Shown here: positions 1 to 6,469 of the stretch, in pieces | How the letters are laid out: every line of letters begins with the position of its first letter | Numbering within the stretch: position 1 is the first letter of the stretch | Assembly: GCA_964635325.1 (NCBI GenBank) | Contig: CAZWOL010000064.1 | Span: forward strand, 1 to 13,902 | DNA: 13,902 nt | Reading direction: 5' to 3' | DNA from: BOG-1112 sp964635325 | GTDB lineage: Bacteria; Bdellovibrionota_B; Oligoflexia; Oligoflexales; Bog-1112 | Position numbers and translations under genes: made by a program | The notes under the pieces: model-generated | Seen by the model: the letters and a program-made list of their open reading frames with translations, nothing else | Database searches by the model: none | Told to the model about the DNA's origin: nothing

Positions 1-1006
1 CAATGACAGTTACAAATTGCAAAAGTTTTTCTTTGTCTTGGTTAGCATCTTGTATCAAGACCTTCAATTGTGCGCTTTTTCCCGATATAATCGCGAGTGG
101 ATTATTGATTTCATGAGCAATAGCTCCGGACATTTCACCTAACGAAGCAAGCTTGTTATTGTGATACATCTGCTCACGTGCTGTATTGCGTTCCTGTTCG
201 GCACGAATTCTTTCGCTTTGATCAAAAATAATGCCGATTGTTGTCAGCTCTTTGTCTCCTGAAAGCTGCACATCTCTCTTACGCACCAACAAGTCTACCC
301 AATGGCCCTGTTTGTGTTGAAAGCGAAATTCATTCACTATAGCACCATCGCTTGCAACATTATCTCGAGAAAGAGCTTGTTTCTTATCTTCAGGGTGAAC
401 ACCTAACATCAATTTGTCATCAATATCCAAAAACTCTTGAACCGAGAATCCCGTCAAACTCACAATACTTCCACTCATCATAGTAAGCTTTTCACCCTGA
501 GTCGGCTTTGCGAAAACCGCGACACCGGAAAGTGTTGCTAGCATTTCCGAAATAAAATCATTGGCTCGTTTTACCTCATTATAGGAACGATTGCGTTCTT
601 CTTCTGCTTTGCGCAAGCTGGATTTGAGATCAAAGTCATGCAATTCACGAGCAACAACAGAAGGCAAGCGCCCCAGTGTTGTTTTACTTACAAAGTCGTT
701 TGCACCTTCTTTTAAAATTGCAACAGCTTCAACATCTGTGATGGTACCTGACACTACGATAAGTGGAATCTTAACTTTTGACTCATTAAATATCTTGACT
801 GCATCTAGCCCATTGAGAGTAGGAAGGTGGTAGTCTGATAAAATAATATCCCACTTCGGGTCTCTGAGAGCTTTAGCAAAATCATCTGCCGTATCTACAC
901 GAAGATGACTCACAACTTCCATTCCTGAACGCCCCAGCTGGTTAAGCATTAGCACCGCATCATCATCAGAATCTTCTAACATCAGGAGATTTATCTTGCG
1001 ATTCAT
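1..1006 (-). CDS. Hybrid sensor histidine kinase (receiver-PAS-HisKA), cut by the left window edge
   Basis: The start ATG is at 1006, with an AAGGTG Shine-Dalgarno 8 nt upstream. About 335 codons are visible. Residues 1-125 are a receiver domain with acidic pair E11/D12, phospho-acceptor D58 (context LSDYHLP), an SGT motif and a conserved lysine (VSKT), so it should be phosphorylatable. A short helical linker is followed by a PAS/PAC sensor region (about 150-265, ending in VRKRDVQLSGDKE and then GIIFDQSER). A HisKA dimerisation helix follows with the H-box LGEMSGAIAHEINNPL and phospho-acceptor H298. The ATPase domain would lie beyond base 1. An N-terminal receiver with a PAS domain and no transmembrane helix implies a cytoplasmic kinase fed by another phosphorelay member or a soluble signal. 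It is the last visible gene of a minus-strand run with the receiver-PilZ and TPR-receiver genes, 28 nt below the former. The signal is unknown. Confidence 0.93.
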   Translation of the reverse strand, partial: MNRKINLLMLEDSDDDAVLMLNQLGRSGMEVVSHLRVDTADDFAKALRDPKWDIILSDYHLPTLNGLDAVKIFNESKVKIPLIVVSGTITDVEAVAILKEGANDFVSKTTLGRLPSVVARELHDFDLKSSLRKAEEERNRSYNEVKRANDFISEMLATLSGVAVFAKPTQGEKLTMMSGSIVSLTGFSVQEFLDIDDKLMLGVHPEDKKQALSRDNVASDGAIVNEFRFQHKQGHWVDLLVRKRDVQLSGDKELTTIGIIFDQSERIRAEQERNTAREQMYHNNKLASLGEMSGAIAHEINNPLAIISGKSAQLKVLIQDANQDKEKLLQFVTVI

Positions 1007-1034
1007 TGTCTGTACACCTTCTCTAGTTATACGA

Positions 1035-1793
1035 CTAATTAACTTTACCCTTAGTTAAACCTAATGGAATAAAAGCAATAGGCTTGCGCTCAGATATATA
1101 CTCCAAATATTGACGCCTGGACTCATCACTCAGGTAGAGAATCTCTAATCCCAAACCTGCTGGAATTCCTGCGCTTCCCTCTCGACGAACCCATCGTGTC
1201 TGTGCATAGCCCTCAATCTTAAATAATGGTTGATGCTGAACCATGATATCTAGGGCAACAATGCTCTGATTATCTGGAAACACGGATTCAACCTGACAAA
1301 ATATACCTCCGTAACCAACATCAACAAACGGAGCAGATGCAGAGATTTTCTCAGAAAATTCAATTTTCATCGGTGAAAGACACTCTATATTGGCAGGCAA
1401 TTGACTCCAACGTTCCGCTCTTGGTAGCAACGCACGTTCAACTTCCTCAAAGAGATTTTCTTGCACGATAGGTTTTACAAGAAACGCCTCTGCCCCTTGA
1501 TCCAGGGCCTCGTCAGAAGAAATATCTGCAAAGGCCGTCATAAAGATAAATCGAGGTTCGAGTGCATTGTAGTTCTTTATATTCTTCAGCAAATCAACAC
1601 CAGTGCCTGATGGCATACGAACATCCGAAATCACCAAATCAAATTGTTGATTTTTGACCATAACAAATGCCTCATCACCAGAACACGCCAGAGCCGTCTG
1701 ATAACCTTTGCGTTCTAAATCAAAGGCAACAATCTCACCGATGTATTTTTCGTCATCGACAATGAGGATTTTTTTGTCTTTGGGGTTATTCAT
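1035..1793 (-). CDS. Response regulator with receiver and PilZ-like output domain
   Basis: This is a 252-residue protein. Residues 8-125 are a complete receiver: acidic pair D13/D14, phospho-acceptor D57 (ISDVRMP), T86 and K107-P108. The C-terminal part (about 135-245) resembles a PilZ domain. It has a D-x-G-x-x-G strand start at D158-V-G-Y-G-G, and later TRWVRREGSAGIPAGLGLEI followed by LSDESRRQYLEYI, which matches the usual PilZ end. The arginine-rich RxxxR loop that binds c-di-GMP in canonical PilZ is not obvious; LPRAERWSQL near residue 130 is the only weak candidate. It may therefore be a PilZ fold that does not bind c-di-GMP. It lies between the TPR-receiver gene (40 nt upstream) and the hybrid kinase gene (28 nt downstream), so it is a likely partner of that kinase. 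Its ribosome site (AGAGAG) is weak. Confidence 0.85.
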   Translation of the reverse strand: MNNPKDKKILIVDDEKYIGEIVAFDLERKGYQTALACSGDEAFVMVKNQQFDLVISDVRMPSGTGVDLLKNIKNYNALEPRFIFMTAFADISSDEALDQGAEAFLVKPIVQENLFEEVERALLPRAERWSQLPANIECLSPMKIEFSEKISASAPFVDVGYGGIFCQVESVFPDNQSIVALDIMVQHQPLFKIEGYAQTRWVRREGSAGIPAGLGLEILYLSDESRRQYLEYISERKPIAFIPLGLTKGKVN

Positions 1794-1833
1794 ACTTTGT
1801 TCTCTCTGCCTTTACTTGGTCTAAGTTCATTTG

Positions 1834-3900
1834 TTAGTTCCCCTTATTCATTATATCCACTTTACAGAGACTATCGATAACCTCTGGAAGATCGAGTCCA
1901 GTACTACAGAGACCATAGAGACAGATCTCCCCTCCTTGAATACGAGAGGCAGACTGCATTGCTTGATCCAGCATTAATTTGCTCTTAGCCACTTGCTCCA
2001 GGCTTGCCTCATCTTTTAACATCAAAGCCTGGGTGGACAGAGGAGATGCACTCTGTGTATCCGAGACATCTACAGGCTCACTCATAGGCTCTGCCTCCAT
2101 TCTTTGCTTGTCTTTTGTACGACGCCCCCGCTCTTCAAATATGTCAAAACGAAGACGCTGCAATAACTCTCGAAACTCCCTAGGTACTGCTGATGGAAGC
2201 AGCATTCGCACTTCACGGTAGAGTATCAAAGCCCGATTATTCTGACCCATTAGCCTCCATTCGCTTGCTCGACGGGTCAATGCTTCCAAAACATAGAGAG
2301 AATCAGCAAGTTGCAATTCAGACAAAGTTTTTTTAACTTTTTTGCTGTTTCCTGCAAAAATCTCATATTGGCATTCCACTTCCCAAATCAACATATTGCC
2401 TTTATCAATTTCTTTTGCCCTAGCCAGTGCGACTTCAGCTTTGCTTAGATTCTCTGTTTCAAAATAGGCGAGTGCTAAATTGCAAAGATGTTCAACATTG
2501 AAAGACGAAAGAAGGGAAATTCTCTCAAAAATTCGAACTGATGAGCTATAGTCTTGGAGCTTAATTAAGGTTTTTCCCAAGAGAGCTAGCATTACAAGAG
2601 AGTTGTTTTGAAGCTTGAGGGCTTCAATAATGTTATCTTTTGCCTCTTGGTACAGAGCTCCATTATAGGCAATCAGTGCTTCAATAAATTTTTTTGTAGA
2701 GACAGAAGTCCGCCTATCTTCGAAAAGTTTAACACGATAATACATGGCTTCCGAAAATTCGAAACAAGCCAAATGCCGCTGAATTTTTCTCTCAAGCATC
2801 TGGAGATCTGTAGGAAGCCTGTTTTGCTGAAGTATCCAAATTAGATTCTTTATAAAACTATTTTGACTAAAGGGTTTAGCTACAACTCCATCAAAGCTAA
2901 TTTCTCGGAGTAAAAATGCATCCGTATCTCTAATTGCTGCTGTAACACCGACAATAATAGTTTTGTAAAATCCACGTTGACGTATTCTCTGAAGCAATGC
3001 TGGGCCACCTGGTTGTGACAACTTCCATTCTTGTAAGATGAGATCAGGATTGGGATTTGCTAGCAACCATTGCCAGGCATCCTCGCTTTGCTCAAACTTC
3101 TCGATGCGTGGAACACCGAGTTGTCTCAGCAATTCTCCAAGTGCGCCTTGGACAGCTGTATCTGAATCAATTATAACGCAACTATCAATTCCCAAAGCAT
3201 TGTAAGAACTTGGAATATCCCCTAAGTTGAGACCATGATCCTTCGCAATTTTTCTTAGATTTGCATGTACGCTATCTTTTAATTTTTCATCGATTAGGAC
3301 CGCTTGACTGATTGTTGCAATGCCTTTTGCAATATTACCCATACTAAGATGCAGCTCCCCGAGCTGTACCAACAACTTTGCAGATCCCGGAAAAAGATCA
3401 AAGACCCTCTTCTCAATTCCAATGAGTTCTTGTAAAGCTCCCTTTTGCAATAGGCGTAGGCGCAATTGGTCCAGACTTAGGAGAACCAATCGTGTACGAT
3501 CCTGATGCTGCTGAGTGACAAAAATTCTCAGTATATTTAACAATTCATCCCTAGAGCTTCCAACAGGATGACAAGACATAAGTCCTAAAGAAAATGCAGC
3601 ATCAACAAATTTGTCTTCGCTTGCCTGATAAAACAGACTCATTCGTGTATTTCGCAACTCTGGCTGCTGCGTAATAACTTTGAGCAACTGCAAGGCGTCG
3701 ATGCTTTGACCCAAAAGAAGGGGATTGATAACCCAGGTATACGCAGTATTCAAAAGAGAACGGAGAGCAGACGGTCCATCTGAAACTATATCGATGTGTT
3801 GAAAACCTAGTTCGTGAACGATCTCATAGAGTTGATGTTGCTTTGCATTCGCATCATCAACTATCAAAACTCTATCAAGCTTACTTGAAAGATCATTCAT
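1834..3900 (-). CDS. TPR protein with two phospho-acceptor-less receiver domains
   Basis: The ATG at 3900 is chosen because AAAGGGG lies just upstream; an in-frame ATG at 3921 has no ribosome site and would add seven residues. Using the 3900 start (688 residues), residues 9-130 resemble a receiver. It keeps D15/D16 but has N59 where the phospho-Asp belongs (WVINPLL) and a His in place of the conserved Lys (SCHPVG). A short helical/TPR-like stretch follows (about 145-215). A second receiver (about 240-365) keeps the acidic IIDSD motif, a GVT motif and AKP, but has E291 at the phospho-acceptor position (ILQEWKL). From about 370 to 590 the protein is helical with TPR-like repeats (ALLGKTLIKLQDYSSSVRIF, NLALAYFETENLSKAEVALA). 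The C-terminus is low-similarity. It is probably an adaptor or scaffold in the signalling operon, acting without its own phosphorylation. No enzymatic or DNA-binding output domain is seen. Confidence 0.85.
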   Translation of the reverse strand: MNDLSSKLDRVLIVDDANAKQHQLYEIVHELGFQHIDIVSDGPSALRSLLNTAYTWVINPLLLGQSIDALQLLKVITQQPELRNTRMSLFYQASEDKFVDAAFSLGLMSCHPVGSSRDELLNILRIFVTQQHQDRTRLVLLSLDQLRLRLLQKGALQELIGIEKRVFDLFPGSAKLLVQLGELHLSMGNIAKGIATISQAVLIDEKLKDSVHANLRKIAKDHGLNLGDIPSSYNALGIDSCVIIDSDTAVQGALGELLRQLGVPRIEKFEQSEDAWQWLLANPNPDLILQEWKLSQPGGPALLQRIRQRGFYKTIIVGVTAAIRDTDAFLLREISFDGVVAKPFSQNSFIKNLIWILQQNRLPTDLQMLERKIQRHLACFEFSEAMYYRVKLFEDRRTSVSTKKFIEALIAYNGALYQEAKDNIIEALKLQNNSLVMLALLGKTLIKLQDYSSSVRIFERISLLSSFNVEHLCNLALAYFETENLSKAEVALARAKEIDKGNMLIWEVECQYEIFAGNSKKVKKTLSELQLADSLYVLEALTRRASEWRLMGQNNRALILYREVRMLLPSAVPREFRELLQRLRFDIFEERGRRTKDKQRMEAEPMSEPVDVSDTQSASPLSTQALMLKDEASLEQVAKSKLMLDQAMQSASRIQGGEICLYGLCSTGLDLPEVIDSLCKVDIMNKGN

Positions 3901-3989
3901 GAAAGGCCCCTTTGGGACCACATCGGTGAACGTTTGAGAAAATTGAGGAAAATTGCTAATTCTTATGAATAGGCCTGCTGTTTTAGCCG

Positions 3990-3995
3990 ATTATA
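3990..3995 (-). promoter_or_regulatory. Candidate -10 box for the minus-strand signalling operon
   Basis: Read on the minus strand this is a perfect TATAAT, about 90 nt upstream of the TPR-receiver start at 3900. No good -35 box sits 16-18 nt above it. It lies within 6 nt of the -35 box of the tRNA promoter on the other strand, so the two divergent promoters would overlap and could compete. Confidence 0.4.
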
Positions 3996-4000
3996 AATAA

Positions 4001-4028
4001 TTGCTCTTTGTGCCGAGTTTGCTATACT
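4001..4028 (+). promoter_or_regulatory. Sigma70-type promoter for tRNA-Arg and folK
   Basis: A -35 box TTGCTC (4001-4006), a 16-nt spacer and a -10 box TATACT (4023-4028) are preceded by an extended TGC. Transcription would begin near 4035, about 10 nt before the tRNA. There is no second promoter-like site or terminator between the tRNA and folK, so this promoter probably serves both. Confidence 0.7.
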
Positions 4029-4045
4029 GCCGTTTTCCCTTAGAA

Positions 4046-4121
4046 GGTCCCATCGATTAAGAGGATAAATCACTCGTTTCCTAAATGAGAGCTCCAGGTT
4101 CGATTCCTGGTGGGACCGCCA
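4046..4121 (+). tRNA. tRNA-Arg (anticodon CCT), CCA encoded
   Basis: This is a 76-nt cloverleaf that can be folded by eye. The acceptor stem GGTCCCA/TGGGACC is a perfect 7 bp. The D stem GATT/AATC has a 9-nt loop containing GG then A. The anticodon stem is CTCGT/ATGAG with loop TTCCTAA, giving anticodon CCT at 4080-4082. The variable loop has four bases, and the T arm CCAGG/CCTGG encloses TTCGATT. The 3' GCCA is encoded. It reads AGG arginine codons. The A following the D-loop GG and the G discriminator agree with arginine identity. folK starts only 15 nt after the CCA, so 3' processing of this tRNA would create the 5' end of the folK message. Confidence 0.95.
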
Positions 4122-4136
4122 TGCTCAGAGTGATCC

Positions 4137-4592
4137 GTGTATATTTACATACTTGCCTTCGGCTCTAATTTGGGCGATCGGGAGCGTAATTACCAACGTG
4201 GACGTGACTACTTAGTCCAGTTTGGAGAGATCCTGCGCTCGTCACCCAGCATTTATACTGAGCCTCTCGAGTCTCCACTTATACCCACAGTTGAAAACCA
4301 AAATCATTTTCTCAATGCGATCATCGAATACCGATGCCCCCTGGGACCGCAAGCCCTCTACGATAAAATCGTCGACATTGAGAATGAACTTGGGCACGAT
4401 CGCTTACACAAGTGGGCACCACGTCACTTGGATATAGACATTCTGCAATTTGCTGAAGATATTCCAGGACAGCATTTTCACCGCTCTCGACAACTACATT
4501 GGAAGCAGGGGACCTTATGCATCCCCCACCCTGAGTTGCAAAATCGTCCATTTTTGCTTCAGCTTCTTGAAAATTTTCATCACGTTTGCTGA
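4137..4592 (+). CDS. folK: 2-amino-4-hydroxy-6-hydroxymethyldihydropteridine pyrophosphokinase (HPPK)
   Basis: This 151-residue enzyme transfers pyrophosphate from ATP to 6-hydroxymethyl-7,8-dihydropterin in folate synthesis. The start of the family is clear (LAFGSNLGDR), followed by a NHFLNAIIEY strand. The HPPK signature KWAPRHLDIDIL contains the two Mg-binding aspartates, and the C-terminal HPELQNRPFLLQLL motif is present. The length is normal for a stand-alone FolK. The start is GTG at 4137; an in-frame TGA at 4131 rules out anything further upstream. No strong Shine-Dalgarno precedes it (only AGAG), and it sits 15 nt after the tRNA. No other folate genes are adjacent. Confidence 0.93.
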   Translation: MYIYILAFGSNLGDRERNYQRGRDYLVQFGEILRSSPSIYTEPLESPLIPTVENQNHFLNAIIEYRCPLGPQALYDKIVDIENELGHDRLHKWAPRHLDIDILQFAEDIPGQHFHRSRQLHWKQGTLCIPHPELQNRPFLLQLLENFHHVC

Positions 4593-4644
4593 TCCTAGCT
4601 TAGGCTTTCGCACGTCAAATCAACAAGCCTCACTCATCTGCGCC

Positions 4645-4653
4645 TGCTATACT
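4645..4653 (+). promoter_or_regulatory. Extended -10 promoter element before the USP-domain gene
   Basis: TGC-TATACT sits 50 nt upstream of the GTG start at 4703. It is the same extended -10 (TGCTATACTG) found at the tRNA promoter. There is no convincing -35 box, as is common for extended -10 promoters. It falls in the 110-nt gap after folK. Confidence 0.5.
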
Positions 4654-4702
4654 GGAGCAAAAATAGAGTAGAGTTTATCGAACTTCCTATGGAGAAAGAT
4701 CT

Positions 4703-6469
4703 GTGAAGATTTTTGCATTCATGACTATGCTCATGATCAGTCTCACTAGTTGTCGCACGCGACAAAATGCCACTGAACCCAATCCACCTAAACCACAATC
4801 CATTAGCTCCGAAATTTCCCAACCCGAGGGCCTACAAGAAATTGCCTTACGCCTAGCTGTGGAAGATCAGTACACGGTGCAATACAAATTTTGCCAACCT
4901 TCAGAAAACTGCACCGTATTTGAGGGACATGCCAAAACTACAGAATCATTGGTTTTGCAGGCGCCCTCAATTTATAGCGCAAGGCTCTGTGAGAAAAGCA
5001 CTCAAAGATGCAAAGAATGGCAAGTTCTACTCTTGCATCCTATCAATGATCTCAAACTCTCCACCAACACCCCACAAGTATCTTCTACACTCGCATTTGC
5101 ACAAGGCTCCTTGAATGGCATAGCATTCTCATCTCTAGGTGCGAGCAATTTTATTATTGCCGAATATATGTATATGGAAAACTTACATACTCAAGACTCC
5201 TCAAATGGTCTGCAGCTGTTCGCAACAGGCTTGCCAAATTTAGGCAACACCTGTTTTTTGAATTCGACATTGCAGATGATTCGAAGATCTCCAGAAATGG
5301 TCAAAGCAGCACAACAGCTAAGCAGATCCCAAGATGACTTTCTTAAAGATTTCGGAGCAAAACTCACTACCGTATTGAAGGGCATGGCTACCAATAAGAT
5401 TGATAATAATATGATTCTCGAACTTATGTCTAGCTACGATCGCTATCAAAATTTTCATAGAACCGGAAATGAAAAATTTGGCAAGTTTGAAGAAAATAAT
5501 TGGAGATTCATCGGCCAACAAAGAAGCGCAAATGATTTTTTGAACGTGTTTAGAACAATGTTGAATACTAATATTGATGTGCGCACGATTGGCTATGATC
5601 CTGTTACTAAGACCGGGAGAAAAATTCAACACGTAGATGTCAGCTCACTACCCGCAATCAGCTTAGACACATCTGATCAATACACATCCCTACAAAAATT
5701 GGTCGATTCAAGATTTGTGAATGCTGATACTTCGAGAGCCACAAGAGCTACAGAAGGTAAGACCTATGTCACAGATCGCATAGTCGCAAGCCCGACAGAG
5801 GGTATCGCAGAAATTAGTTTTTCAGTACGAAGACTAAATGCTTCCTGGAATAAGGAAAAAAGTATACTCGAAAAAATCAAAAACACATCAACGCTCTCCA
5901 TTGAAAATGACTTATCCCTAAAAGTTCCTTTTGCAAATTTGCGCTTAGATAAAAACCCCGACGAACAAATGAAAACTCTCTATGAACAGCCCATGCAGCT
6001 TCGCTCCGCCATTGTGCATCGCGGCACTGCGGATGGAGGGCATTATATCAGCTATGTTTTCAAAGGTGATGAGATCTACTACTGCAGCGATGCAACTATT
6101 ACTAAAGTCCCAGAAAACGAAAGACTCCAAGTGCTGACGGAAATAAGCACGAATGCCACCAATTTGCACTATGTCCGCGTTCCACACTCGCAAGCTACAC
6201 GTCGTGAAAATATCGAGATCAAAACAGAGAGCTTTGAGTCCGAATTTAAACCTGTAGTGCTAACGGATGGTCGTTCAAGATCTACCAAAAAGCCGATTCT
6301 AGAACCAAGCAAAAAACCTTTCCTTGATACACCAATCGAACAAAAATTCACTCGCAACTATGCAGCTGGCTATGCATTGGGATTTCTAGGATTTCAAATC
6401 AGCGCACTTGTTCTGACGCCAATTATTGTTCAGGAGGCTATGCATATTTCAGAAATGGAATCTAAATAA
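4703..6469 (+). CDS. Lipoprotein with a eukaryotic-type ubiquitin-specific protease (USP, peptidase C19) domain
   Basis: The GTG start at 4703 has GGAG 8 nt upstream. Residues 1-17 form a lipoprotein signal with lipobox LTSC (C17). Residues about 43-125 are strand-rich with four cysteines (C64, C70, C96, C103) that could form disulfides. The rest carries the USP landmarks in order. The Cys box is GLPNLGNTCFLNSTLQ with nucleophile C184. A QQxAxxFL-type box, GQQRSANDFL, covers 271-280. A core strand FSVRRLN sits at the LxLKRF position. The His box is SAIVHRGTADGGHYISYV with H447, followed by YYCSDATITKV with D463 as third catalytic residue. C184 is the only cysteine between 184 and 460, so the zinc-finger CxxC pairs of many USPs are absent. 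A Lys/Pro-rich linker precedes a hydrophobic segment at about 556-576. USPs cleave ubiquitin from proteins, so an exported bacterial copy suggests action on eukaryotic host or prey ubiquitin (inference). Its 3' end overlaps the convergent mepM by 8 bp. Confidence 0.88.
   Translation: MKIFAFMTMLMISLTSCRTRQNATEPNPPKPQSISSEISQPEGLQEIALRLAVEDQYTVQYKFCQPSENCTVFEGHAKTTESLVLQAPSIYSARLCEKSTQRCKEWQVLLLHPINDLKLSTNTPQVSSTLAFAQGSLNGIAFSSLGASNFIIAEYMYMENLHTQDSSNGLQLFATGLPNLGNTCFLNSTLQMIRRSPEMVKAAQQLSRSQDDFLKDFGAKLTTVLKGMATNKIDNNMILELMSSYDRYQNFHRTGNEKFGKFEENNWRFIGQQRSANDFLNVFRTMLNTNIDVRTIGYDPVTKTGRKIQHVDVSSLPAISLDTSDQYTSLQKLVDSRFVNADTSRATRATEGKTYVTDRIVASPTEGIAEISFSVRRLNASWNKEKSILEKIKNTSTLSIENDLSLKVPFANLRLDKNPDEQMKTLYEQPMQLRSAIVHRGTADGGHYISYVFKGDEIYYCSDATITKVPENERLQVLTEISTNATNLHYVRVPHSQATRRENIEIKTESFESEFKPVVLTDGRSRSTKKPILEPSKKPFLDTPIEQKFTRNYAAGYALGFLGFQISALVLTPIIVQEAMHISEMESK

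Noticed and set aside
591..833. Plus-strand open frame opposite the hybrid kinase receiver
   Set aside because: The minus-strand frame encodes a clear receiver domain; this one is a shadow with no recognisable content.
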